This document shows positions 42,807-50,159 of a stretch of DNA of 64,000 nt, one piece after another. How positions within the stretch are numbered: position 1 is the first letter of the stretch; every line of letters starts with the position of its first letter. Origin of the DNA: Sva-07 sp963774765 (GTDB taxonomy: Bacteria > Actinomycetota > Acidimicrobiia > Acidimicrobiales > Ilumatobacteraceae); contig CAVZGP010000030.1 in the NCBI GenBank assembly GCA_963774765.1, forward strand, positions 248,001 to 312,000, in the 5' to 3' direction. A program made the translations under genes and the position numbers. The notes below the pieces were generated by a model. It did not search any database. It was not told the DNA's origin and saw only the letters and a list, made by a program, of their open reading frames with translations.

Positions 42807-44951
42807 TCAACCCGATCGCTCGGCCGAGCTCGTCGACGGCTCGGACCGACGGCGCCAACGCCCGATGGCGAGGATGGCGAGGATCGCGATGAGCAACACC
42901 GCGACGATCGTGATCCGCGTCCTGCCAGCAGCGGCGAGATCGTCGATCTGGGACTCGGCCGAGTCCAGTGTCCCGAGCGCGGCGTCACTGTCGCCGTGTT
43001 CGACCTGCGCGCGGGCGGCGTCGAGGTCGCCTTCGATGTCGGAACCCCATCGGCCGATCGTGGCAAGAAGGCCCGAGGCATCATCGAGCTCGTTGTCGAC
43101 CTCGATGATGCGTTCCATCGCTTCGAGCTGGCCATCGGTCGCAACGATCCCACTGGCGAAGTCGTCGACACCCTCGATGGTGGACAGCTCGGGCGGTGTG
43201 ACGGCGGCCTCCTCGGCGACGACGGCGACCTGTTGGAGCTGCTCGTCGAGTTGCCCGCCGAGTGCGATCGCCTCGTCGAGGATCGCCGTCGCCGCGCTGA
43301 AGTCGACGCCGCCGCTCGATCGCATCGGGGCCGCGGCGTAGGCCGCATCGGCAGTGTCGGGTTCGTCGATACCGGCCGACTGCTCGATCGCCTCCAACTC
43401 GGCACGCTGCTCCAACACCACGTCGGCCGCGGCGACCGCCTCGGTGACGTCGTCGATCTCCCACCGTTCGAGGCGGTTGCGCACGCCGACCGGTTGGTCC
43501 CACGGCGCGCCGCGCTCGGCCAGGCCCGCGACGTCGACGACGGCTCGATCGCGTCGTTCGATCAGCGCGCCATCGGCGGCGCTGACGACATGGGTTCGGA
43601 ACACGTTGCCAGCCGTGGTGGAACCCCCGACCTCGACGAGCACGTCGTACACCCGCTTCCAATCGGGCTCCGGTCGCTCGACATTGCTCGTCGCGCCGTA
43701 TGGGCTCGCGGTGCTGCTGAGCGCGGCGACGACGTCGCGTGTGCGCTCGAAGCCGATGTCGTCGACGAGCGCGTCGACCACCCAGAACGAGGTGGCATAG
43801 CCGTACTCCTCGACAGCATGCTCCTTGTCGGCCGCGGTCCACTCGGTGAGGGGACGCGCCGCCGGATCGTCGAGCGCCGGTTCCGACGGTGTGTGCCCCT
43901 CGTCGCCGTCGCGACGCACCAGTTCGGCGGCGTACACCTGCGGGAGGCCCTCGGTGAACCAGCGCTCGCTCGTCAGACGTCCGTTGATCCACGCGTGGGA
44001 CAGCTCGTGGTAGATCGTGTCGGCGTCGAGTGCTTCCCCGACGGCGATCTCACGGCTCGGCGAGTCGAACCATCCGGCATAGCCCGACTGATTCGGTTCC
44101 ACTGTCTCGCGGACCGCGAAGCTCCCTTCGACCGGCCACGGAGTGCCGATCAGGTCCTCCAGTGCCGGGATGCCACCTTCGACCTTGGCGCCGGCGAAGT
44201 CGGCCCACTCGGGGTCGTCGGGCCACGAGCGCAACCCGATGTCGACACCCGGAACGTCGAGCGCATCGGGCACCAGCCGGTCGTCGTTGGCCAGCCCGAC
44301 CGTGATTCGAGTGTCTTCGTCCACACCGGCACGGGTGTGTACCACGGTTCCGAACCGGTCGGGCTCGCTGACCTCGAAGCCGGTCAGGTCGGTGAACTCG
44401 TCGAACTCGTAGCCGAACGGTTGTGAGATCCGCAGCGTGACCAGGCCCTCGTCGCCGAGGCCGAATGCGACGAACCCGGCGTAGGCCTCGTTGACGCGCC
44501 ACGGCACCGGATCTCTGGGAGGGGCGCCCAGGTGGTCGTAGGTGACCTGCACGGTGGCAGAGTCCCCGCTGAACAGTTGCGTGCCCAGCGCAAACCGGTA
44601 CGTCGAGAACGCCGGGAACTCGGGGTCGGAGACCACGTTGCCCTCGAGGATGGTGCCGTTGCGCGTGGCGACGATGTTCTCGGCCCCGAGCGGGACCGCG
44701 ACGGCGTAGCTGTCGAAGTAGGTCCGCTTGACGACGTCGTCCTCGACTCGGTCGGTGGTCACGTTGCGCAGGTCGATGTCGATCGTCGCGCGCACCACCC
44801 CGCGGCTCGGATCGAACTCGAACGAGTTGACCGATGCCTCCTCGAGCCCGTTCCCGGCGCTCTGTGCATCGACGCCCGTCGCGGGCACCGTCGCGATGAG
44901 CCCCGCGCACACGGCCGAAATCAACAGACCCCACCGATGAACGCGCCGCAC
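42807..44951 (-). CDS. Exported HExxH metallopeptidase-like protein with C-terminal membrane anchor
   Basis: 714 residues. Signal peptide (MRRVHRWGLLISAVCAGLIA, cleavage near VDA-QS), a beta-rich region, then the gluzincin motif TIYHELSHAWINGRL (about 311-325) with the third ligand Glu in RWFTEGLPQVYA (about 329-340), as in M1-type aminopeptidases. A helical C-terminal half follows, with repeated acidic coiled-coil stretches (DELDDASGLLATIGRWGSDI; LDAARAQVEHGD), one membrane helix (ITIVAVLLIAILAILAIG) and a short basic tail. It acts outside the cell, membrane anchored. The M1 GAMEN exopeptidase motif is not evident, so specificity is unknown. Convergent with the monooxygenase. Confidence 0.85.
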   Translation of the reverse strand: MRRVHRWGLLISAVCAGLIATVPATGVDAQSAGNGLEEASVNSFEFDPSRGVVRATIDIDLRNVTTDRVEDDVVKRTYFDSYAVAVPLGAENIVATRNGTILEGNVVSDPEFPAFSTYRFALGTQLFSGDSATVQVTYDHLGAPPRDPVPWRVNEAYAGFVAFGLGDEGLVTLRISQPFGYEFDEFTDLTGFEVSEPDRFGTVVHTRAGVDEDTRITVGLANDDRLVPDALDVPGVDIGLRSWPDDPEWADFAGAKVEGGIPALEDLIGTPWPVEGSFAVRETVEPNQSGYAGWFDSPSREIAVGEALDADTIYHELSHAWINGRLTSERWFTEGLPQVYAAELVRRDGDEGHTPSEPALDDPAARPLTEWTAADKEHAVEEYGYATSFWVVDALVDDIGFERTRDVVAALSSTASPYGATSNVERPEPDWKRVYDVLVEVGGSTTAGNVFRTHVVSAADGALIERRDRAVVDVAGLAERGAPWDQPVGVRNRLERWEIDDVTEAVAAADVVLEQRAELEAIEQSAGIDEPDTADAAYAAAPMRSSGGVDFSAATAILDEAIALGGQLDEQLQQVAVVAEEAAVTPPELSTIEGVDDFASGIVATDGQLEAMERIIEVDNELDDASGLLATIGRWGSDIEGDLDAARAQVEHGDSDAALGTLDSAESQIDDLAAAGRTRITIVAVLLIAILAILAIGRWRRRSEPSTSSAERSG

Positions 44952-45006
44952 ACCCGAAGTCTTACCGCCGACCGAGCAACGTTGCAGTCACCCACCCATC
45001 GGGTTG

Positions 45007-45046
45007 CGATGAGCGAACCGACCGTATACGGCGGTTTGGCTCATCG
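45007..45046 (+). repeat. 40-bp palindromic repeat, family A copy 3
   Basis: CGATGAGCGAACCGACCG ... CGGCGGTTTGGCTCATCG, in the same orientation as the copies at 20460 and 20521. It sits between the start of the metallopeptidase gene and the tRNA cluster. The rest of the 44952-45081 spacer shows nothing clear. Confidence 0.9.
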
Positions 45047-45081
45047 CAGCGGGTCGAGGTTCCGCCCGAGCTGGTGCTTTA

Positions 45082-45157
45082 TGGTGGTCGAGACCGGCGT
45101 CGATCCGGTGACCCCACGCTTTTCAGGCGTGTGCTCTGCCAACTGAGCTACTCGACC
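45082..45157 (-). tRNA. tRNA-Phe (GAA)
   Basis: The acceptor stem GGTCGAG pairs with CTCGACC, the D-arm is GCTC...GAGC, and the anticodon stem CACGC/GCGTG encloses loop CTGAAAA, so the anticodon is GAA. The 3' CCA is encoded. The T-loop reads ATCGACG with A at the usual T54 position. Last of three tRNAs on the minus strand. Confidence 0.95.
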
Positions 45158-45243
45158 GTGTTGATGTCGAACCTGGCATTCGACATCGGTGTTCCTACAG
45201 AAAGGCCACCCGCCATCTTGCGATGACGAGTGGCCCCCTGCTG

Positions 45244-45318
45244 CGGTCCCGACGGGACTTGAACCCGCGACCTCCGGCTTGACAGGCCGGCGTGAACTCC
45301 AGACTTCACCACGGGACC
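45244..45318 (-). tRNA. tRNA-Asp (GTC)
   Basis: Acceptor GGTCCCG/CGGGACC, anticodon stem CCGGC/GCCGG with loop CTGTCAA (anticodon GTC), and T-loop TTCAAGT. The discriminator is G and CCA is not encoded. Middle gene of the Glu-Asp-Phe cluster. Confidence 0.95.
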
Positions 45319-45343
45319 AGATATGTACAACGCTTTCGCGCCG

Positions 45344-45416
45344 CACCCCCAACGGGATTCGAACCCGTGCCGCCACCTTGAAAGGGTGGTGTCCTAGGCC
45401 ACTAGACGATGGGGGC
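45344..45416 (-). tRNA. tRNA-Glu (TTC)
   Basis: Acceptor GCCCCCA/TGGGGGT, anticodon stem CCACC/GGTGG with loop CTTTCAA (anticodon TTC), and T-loop TTCGAAT. CCA is not encoded. First gene of the cluster in the direction of transcription. Its 5' end overlaps the predicted 3' end of the carotenoid hydroxylase frame by 15 bp. Confidence 0.95.
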
Positions 45417-46007
45417 CTGTAGGCAATGGCCTTGTCTCGTTGAGAGCGACCCGAATCTAGCAGCGCCGTTCCGACAATCCACCAGACAATCCAGCTGCGA
45501 CCTGCCGGTCAGCGGACAACGGACGCGACGCCCGTTCGCGAAAGGGTCGCGATCGGTTCTCGCCGCGCGTGCGCGCAGGCCGCTCGGAACGATCGGAGCG
45601 AGCATGCCGTACGGCGCCGCGTTGTACAGGTGGTGGATCCGGTGGGCGTCGGCGAGCCGGTCGAGCGCGGCGATCCGACGGTTGCCGACTGCGCCGAGGC
45701 GGCGATGGATGTAGCCGTCGTGCACGAGTGCGTAGGCAATGCCGTACAGCGTGATCCCGATCCCGAGCGGGACGAGCCCCGTGAGCGAGGTGTTGAAACC
45801 GAGCCAGAACCCGAACATCACGATCGACGCGAACGCGACCGGAAACCAGTCGTTGCGTTCCCACCCGATCGTCGGAACCGCACGGTGGTGGCTGCGGTGG
45901 AACCAGTCGCCGATGCCGTGCATCACCCAGCGGTGCGTGGCCGCCGTCACGGGTTCCATCAGCGCGAACCCACCGATGACGATCAGCGCGAACGTTGCTG
46001 GCGGCAC
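45402..46007 (-). CDS. Beta-carotene hydroxylase-like protein (CrtZ / fatty-acid hydroxylase superfamily)
   Basis: 201 residues as framed. Four membrane segments and the di-iron histidine clusters HRWVMHG, WFHRSHH, HDGYIHRR and HRIHHLYNAAPYG mark the CrtZ group of the sterol-desaturase superfamily, which adds 3-hydroxyls to carotenoid rings. GTG 46007 is the only reasonable start. CrtZ proteins normally end soon after DRDPF (about 155-165 residues here). The last ~45 residues (RCPLTGRSQLDCLVDCRN...) look non-native and run 15 bp into tRNA-Glu, suggesting a lost stop or a base error; the next frame would stop at 45509. No other carotenoid genes are present. Confidence 0.78.
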   Translation of the reverse strand: MPPATFALIVIGGFALMEPVTAATHRWVMHGIGDWFHRSHHRAVPTIGWERNDWFPVAFASIVMFGFWLGFNTSLTGLVPLGIGITLYGIAYALVHDGYIHRRLGAVGNRRIAALDRLADAHRIHHLYNAAPYGMLAPIVPSGLRARAARTDRDPFANGRRVRCPLTGRSQLDCLVDCRNGAARFGSLSTRQGHCLQAPIV

Positions 46008-46035
46008 GCCGGAAGGGTACTCGTAGCCGGCTCGA

Positions 46036-46716
46036 TCATCCTGCGTAGAGGGCCAATGCCTCGGCGAGCGAGGCCTGGACCACCCCATGTTCGCGTGTGA
46101 CGGCATCCAACCATTCCGGCCGGAACACGCTGGCGACGGCGATCGGCTCGTCGAGTTCGCAGCCAGCCAAGGCAAGCCGCACGAACAGCGTCGCATAGTC
46201 GGGCGGCCGGAGGTCGCGACCCAATTCGACGAGCGCGTACGGGTCGGGTGTGGTGTCGCTCGTCGGCAGCGAGAAGAAGCTCTGCGAGGTCGGGCCGGTC
46301 GGTCCACCGGCCAGCCCGGGCCCGTCGACGAGGATCGCACCATGCACCTGAGCGGCTCGAGCGCCGGCGATCTGGAGGGCGATGTACGCGCCAAGGCCGC
46401 GACCGACGACCGTGATCGAACGCGACGGGTCCCCCTCCGTGAGAGCGTTGAGCGCCGCATCGGCGTCGCCGAGCAACAGCTCTGCGGTGTAGCCGCCACC
46501 GCGTGGGATCGTCGAGGCACCGTGCCCTGTGAAGTCGAGAGCGGTGACCGCACCGGGCCAGCTGTCGGCCCACCGAGGGGTGCCACGCGGAGCGGTCTCA
46601 CCGAGCCCGTGCAGGATCAGGAGCGGTCGGCCGCCCGCGGCGGTGGCATCGCGCAAGTGGTGCAGCGCCAACTCGACCTTGCCGTGGCGCAGCATGGTGA
46701 CGGTGTCCAGGCTCAT
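46036..46716 (-). CDS. Alpha/beta-hydrolase-fold protein lacking the nucleophile
   Basis: 226 residues. PLLILHGLGETAPRG (oxyanion HG) and a normal alpha/beta-hydrolase layout, but the nucleophile elbow GxSxG reads VVGRGLGAYI (about 107-116): the Ser is Gly. It may bind rather than hydrolyse, or use another residue. Its ATG overlaps the stop of the upstream hydrolase (ATGA), so the active hydrolase and this one are translationally coupled. Followed after 28 bp by the CrtZ-like gene. Confidence 0.8.
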   Translation of the reverse strand: MSLDTVTMLRHGKVELALHHLRDATAAGGRPLLILHGLGETAPRGTPRWADSWPGAVTALDFTGHGASTIPRGGGYTAELLLGDADAALNALTEGDPSRSITVVGRGLGAYIALQIAGARAAQVHGAILVDGPGLAGGPTGPTSQSFFSLPTSDTTPDPYALVELGRDLRPPDYATLFVRLALAGCELDEPIAVASVFRPEWLDAVTREHGVVQASLAEALALYAG

Positions 46717-47702
46717 TCGCCCGCACCGATCGCAGCGTCGCTCGGCGTGCCGACGAAATCGAGCACCATCCCGGCGACGAAGTCGGGCCTCTCGATGTGG
46801 ACGAAGTGGCCGACGTCTTCGAGGATCTCGCAGCGGCCGTCGAACGGCATGTACGGCAGGACCTTTTCGGGCGGGGTGCCCCAGCCCATCTCCTCCATCT
46901 CGCGTCCGAGGATGCCGAGAAACGGCATCGGCAGACCGGGCAGACGCATCAGCGTCCACTCCGGCCGCCACGGCCCGAACCCGCCGAAGCGCATCGACGG
47001 GTCGATCTTCCAGCGCCAGCCGTCGGCGGCCTCGAACCCGCCGGTCGTGACGAGACGCTTGAGCCAGTCGGGATCGAGCCGGGGATTCATCCGACCCCGG
47101 CGCTTCGCGAGTTCCTCGATCGTGCCGGGCTTGCGTTGCGCCGTCGCCGTTGATCGGCGATGGTCGAGCCAGCCGGCGAGCTCGGCTGACACCATCTTCG
47201 TCCGCTCGTGTTCGGCGACGTCGGGAATGCGGCGGTTGTACGGGATGCCGTCCATGTTGATCAGGTGGGTGAAGCGGAATGGTTGGGCGTCGGCGAGTTG
47301 CGTCATCAGCGCGCCGCCCTTGGAATGCCCGACGACCGCAAGTGCGCGGCCGGGGCTGACGTGGTCGAACACGGTCAGGGCGTCGCGCATGTCGGCGTCC
47401 CACGAGTACAACTCGGGGTGCTCACTGTCGCCATGGCCGCGCTGGTCCCAGCTCACGATCCGCCAGCCTCCGGCGGCGAGTTTCGGTGCGAAGACGTCGA
47501 ACGTGCGTGCGAAGTCGAATCCGCCGTGCACGAGCAGCATCGGCGGCGCGTCGGCGTCACCCCACTCGTGGACGGCGATCTGGAGACCGTTGGCGTTCAA
47601 GTGGTACTCGCGTACGGGGTGTTCGGCGTCCGGATAGGGGAACTCTGCCGCCGGATCGCCGAATGAACCGTCGGTCACGATCGGGGAGGGGGTGCTCGTC
47701 AC
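46713..47702 (-). CDS. Alpha/beta hydrolase
   Basis: 329 residues. LLVHGGFDFARTFDVFAPKL supplies the oxyanion HG, SWDQRGHGDSEHP is the conserved post-strand-4 motif, the nucleophile elbow is VVGHSKGGAL (about 150-159), and the C-terminal catalytic His is in ILEDVGHFVHIERPD. Epoxide-hydrolase/haloperoxidase-like branch; substrate unknown. GTG 47702 is the likely start (GGAGG only 2 bp upstream); GTG 47678 is an alternative. Overlaps the next gene by 4 bp. Confidence 0.87.
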   Translation of the reverse strand: MTSTPSPIVTDGSFGDPAAEFPYPDAEHPVREYHLNANGLQIAVHEWGDADAPPMLLVHGGFDFARTFDVFAPKLAAGGWRIVSWDQRGHGDSEHPELYSWDADMRDALTVFDHVSPGRALAVVGHSKGGALMTQLADAQPFRFTHLINMDGIPYNRRIPDVAEHERTKMVSAELAGWLDHRRSTATAQRKPGTIEELAKRRGRMNPRLDPDWLKRLVTTGGFEAADGWRWKIDPSMRFGGFGPWRPEWTLMRLPGLPMPFLGILGREMEEMGWGTPPEKVLPYMPFDGRCEILEDVGHFVHIERPDFVAGMVLDFVGTPSDAAIGAGE

Positions 47703-47826
47703 GGCCTCCGAGAGTACGTCGCCGTTGGTGAATCGCTGCCATCGACTCGTGCTCGATGTGTGCTCGGCGTACCTCGACGGCCGCGCGCGTGCCACCGACA
47801 GCCTTGGACGCCTAGCATCCGTCGCC

Positions 47827-48183
47827 ATGAAGCGTCCCGATCGAGCAGCGACAGCGGCAGTCGTCGCCGTGCTCGCCGTGGCGGTGGTCGCCTGCGGAAC
47901 CACCGACCCGGCCTCGCAGGAGCGGCTTCCGCCGATCCAGACCACCACGCCGACCACGACCAGCACGACCACCACGGTCGCGCCGGCCGACTTCATCTAC
48001 GTCGTGCAGTCCGGCGACACGCTCGGCAAGATCGCCGAGCGGTTCAGCGTCACCATCGTCGCCATCGTCGAACGCAACGGGCTCTCGAGCGCCGACGCCA
48101 TCCAGGCCGGCCAGTCGCTCGAGATCCCCGAAGGTCTGCCGGTCATCAACGACGGCCGGACCTCGGACACCACCGAACCCTGA
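47827..48183 (+). CDS. LysM-domain lipoprotein
   Basis: 118 residues. Signal peptide with lipobox VVAC (Cys ~24), a Thr-rich linker (TTTPTTTSTTTT), then one LysM domain YVVQSGDTLGKIAERFSVTI ... IQAGQSLEIPEG (about 59-103). LysM binds peptidoglycan GlcNAc, so the protein is probably membrane-anchored and wall-contacting. No enzymatic domain. Confidence 0.88.
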   Translation: MKRPDRAATAAVVAVLAVAVVACGTTDPASQERLPPIQTTTPTTTSTTTTVAPADFIYVVQSGDTLGKIAERFSVTIVAIVERNGLSSADAIQAGQSLEIPEGLPVINDGRTSDTTEP

Positions 48184-48257
48184 CACCGGCGAATCCTGAG
48201 GGTGTCAAGGGCCAGAGTGCCCTGGTCGTGTCGGATCCGATTCGTAGACTTGCACCC

Positions 48258-48962
48258 ATGACCTTCTGGCCGACCCTCGATCACTGGAGCGTGGCGATTG
48301 CGCTCGACACCCCGCATCGTCGCCTCGATGCGCTTGCCGAGACGGGATTCGTGGCGCTTCGCGACCTGCCGTACGACATCGCCGAGTCCGAGTTCGTCGA
48401 CCTCGAGTACATGGACTGGAAGTCCGGCGGCGACACCAACTTCGCGCCGCTGGCATCGGCCGACGGTGAACTCGATTGTCGCGGCTTCTGGGACAAGGGC
48501 AAGACCGACAAGGACGCCCTGTGGACCTCGAACGCCGGGATCGCCCCGACGATCCGCAACTACGTCGACGAGGTCGGTGCGAATTTCGGTCGGGTACGCA
48601 TCATCAAGCTCGAACCCCAGGACCGCGACGAGGCGATGAAGTCGATACACCGCGACGACAACAATCGCTTCAACCCCGATGACGAGGGCTGGATCGTGCG
48701 ATCGTGGATCGAGCTCACCGACAATCCCGACAGCTACATGCTGCTGATGGACAACGGCCCCGACGGCCTGCCGGATCCGTCGACCGAGCAGCGTGTGCCG
48801 CTGCACAAGGGCGCCCGATTCGTGGTCGACACGCAGCGCCTCTGGCACGTCGTGGTCCACAATGGCGACGCCTCGCGGTATGCGCTGATCACGAGCTTCG
48901 AGTCGGGCGATGCCCTCGACACGTGGATCCAGCGCGAGCAGCGCCAACCCGCCATCGTCTGA
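48258..48962 (+). CDS. Putative 2-oxoglutarate/Fe(II) oxygenase-like protein
   Basis: 234 residues. SIHRDDNNRF (about 131-140, a possible HxD pair), FVVDTQRLWHVVVHNGD (about 193-209, distal His) and ASRYALITSF (Arg for 2OG) appear in the order expected of a double-stranded beta-helix oxygenase related to aspartyl/asparaginyl hydroxylases. Overall similarity is weak. ATG 48258; 74 bp after the LysM gene. Could also be a cupin-like protein with no oxygenase activity. Confidence 0.65.
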   Translation: MTFWPTLDHWSVAIALDTPHRRLDALAETGFVALRDLPYDIAESEFVDLEYMDWKSGGDTNFAPLASADGELDCRGFWDKGKTDKDALWTSNAGIAPTIRNYVDEVGANFGRVRIIKLEPQDRDEAMKSIHRDDNNRFNPDDEGWIVRSWIELTDNPDSYMLLMDNGPDGLPDPSTEQRVPLHKGARFVVDTQRLWHVVVHNGDASRYALITSFESGDALDTWIQREQRQPAIV

Positions 48963-48982
48963 CGGCAGCTCGCCAACCACGG

Positions 48983-49030
48983 TTTGTGTGAGCAACAAGC
49001 GTCTCCGGACGCGTCGCCGCTCGCACAGAT
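48983..49030. repeat. TGTGTGAGC hairpin repeat, family B copy 1 (degenerate)
   Basis: TTTGTGTGAGCAACAAG at the left and CGCCGCTCGCACAGAT at the right form an imperfect hairpin. The left arm is nearly identical to the copies at 50029 and 50092. It lies upstream of the DUF559 gene. Confidence 0.65.
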
Positions 49031-49095
49031 CTCACTGGCAGGTGAGCGACACCGTCACGACGAACTCTGTGACAGCCTCGCGTCAGGCTGGGCAC

Positions 49096-50016
49096 ATGAC
49101 CAACACCTACCGCCGGATCCTGGCGGTCGCGACTGGTCAGCTGGGCCTGCTGTCACGGCAGCAGGCGAACGGCGTTGGGATGACCAATGCACAGCTTCGG
49201 AACCGAGTCTCGAGCGGTTCCCTCCTCCAGGTCGGCACGGACACGTTCCGACTCCCCGGTGCGCCCGCGGGCGCTCGCGCTGAGCTTCGGGCCTTGATGC
49301 TCGACATCGGCGGCGACGTGTGGGCCAGTGGCCCGACCGCAGCTGCCCTCCACGGCTTCGACGGCTACCGGTTGAAGCCGCCCTTCGACGTCACGATCAC
49401 GCGGGATCGCAACGTCCGACGTCTCGGCCACCGAATCCACAGCACCACGTCGCTCGACCTGATCGACCGGTCGATGGTCGACGACATCGCGTGCACGAGC
49501 GGTGCTCGAACGTTGATCGACCTTGCTCGGACCGAGTCGGTCGAGGGCCTGACCGTGGCATTCGACTCAGGGCTTCGTGACGGCCGGTTCAACGAGTCGC
49601 TCGTCCATCGCCGCATTGTCGCATTGCGTTCGAGCGGACGATTCGGGGTCCCCCGACTCGTGTCGGCGATCGAGGGCGTCGAAGCGATTCGTGGCGGCCA
49701 CAGCTGGCTCGAGCGTGAGTATCTCCGCCTGCTGTCCGTGGCTGGCCTCCCCCGTCCGGAGACCCAGGCGGTGCTCACACGCGCTGGAGACAAGCTCGTG
49801 CGCGTCGACTTCCGGTTTCCGGGGACGCCTGTGGTGGTCGAGGTGCTGGGCTACCACTCACACCGGACAAGGGAGCACCTGCAGCGCGACACGCAGCGAC
49901 TCAATGCGCTGATCACCGATGGTTTCCGGCCGTACCAGTTCACCTACGCCGATGTCGTCGACCAACCACGCGACGTCATCGACCAGTCGCGTCGGGCCCT
50001 CGCCCCGTTCTGCTGA
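49096..50016 (+). CDS. AbiEi-like / DUF559 protein
   Basis: 306 residues. The N-terminal winged-helix region LGLLSRQQANGVGMTNAQLR (about 16-35) followed by VGTDTFRLPG resembles the AbiEi antitoxin_4 domain. The C-terminal region RVDFRFPGTPVVVEVLGYHS (about 235-254) with RDTQRLNALITDGFRPYQFT is the DUF559, PD-(D/E)xK-nuclease-like fold. This combination is frequent in actinobacteria in genomic-island-like settings. No partner toxin (AbiEii-type nucleotidyltransferase) is adjacent. Flanked on both sides by related palindromes. ATG 49096 start. Confidence 0.82.
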   Translation: MTNTYRRILAVATGQLGLLSRQQANGVGMTNAQLRNRVSSGSLLQVGTDTFRLPGAPAGARAELRALMLDIGGDVWASGPTAAALHGFDGYRLKPPFDVTITRDRNVRRLGHRIHSTTSLDLIDRSMVDDIACTSGARTLIDLARTESVEGLTVAFDSGLRDGRFNESLVHRRIVALRSSGRFGVPRLVSAIEGVEAIRGGHSWLEREYLRLLSVAGLPRPETQAVLTRAGDKLVRVDFRFPGTPVVVEVLGYHSHRTREHLQRDTQRLNALITDGFRPYQFTYADVVDQPRDVIDQSRRALAPFC

Positions 50017-50028
50017 CTCGCCTCCTGG

Positions 50029-50075
50029 TTTGTGTGAGCGACAACATGATGGGAATCGATCGGCGCTCACACAAA
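50029..50075. repeat. TGTGTGAGC hairpin repeat, family B copy 2
   Basis: TTTGTGTGAGCGACAA at the left and GCGCTCACACAAA at the right enclose a 19-nt centre. It begins 12 bp after the DUF559 stop codon. Confidence 0.8.
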
Positions 50076-50091
50076 TCGGGCGGCCCAGTTC

Positions 50092-50133
50092 TGTGTGAGC
50101 GACAACGTACGAAGTGGACGTTGTCGCTCACAC
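50092..50133. repeat. TGTGTGAGC hairpin repeat, family B copy 3
   Basis: GTGTGAGCGACAACGT at 50093-50108 pairs perfectly with ACGTTGTCGCTCACAC at 50118-50133 around a 9-nt loop. It lies between the previous copy and the mutase stop codon and could end transcription from both sides. Confidence 0.85.
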
Positions 50134-50159
50134 GAATTCGAGAGAAGGATGAGGCCCCG

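Noticed and set aside
46036..47403. Longer 455-codon frame for the nucleophile-less hydrolase
   Set aside because: The extension is the neighbouring hydrolase gene read out of frame; ATG 46716, overlapping the upstream stop, is the real start.
49096..50016. Complete AbiE toxin-antitoxin system
   Set aside because: Only the AbiEi-like/DUF559 protein is present; no AbiEii nucleotidyltransferase adjoins it. The nucleotidyltransferase at 15469 is far away and flanked by debris.
48983..50133. CRISPR array at the repeated TGTGTGAGCGACAA sequences
   Set aside because: Only three copies, each a palindrome, spaced irregularly around a gene; no regular spacers and no cas genes in the window.
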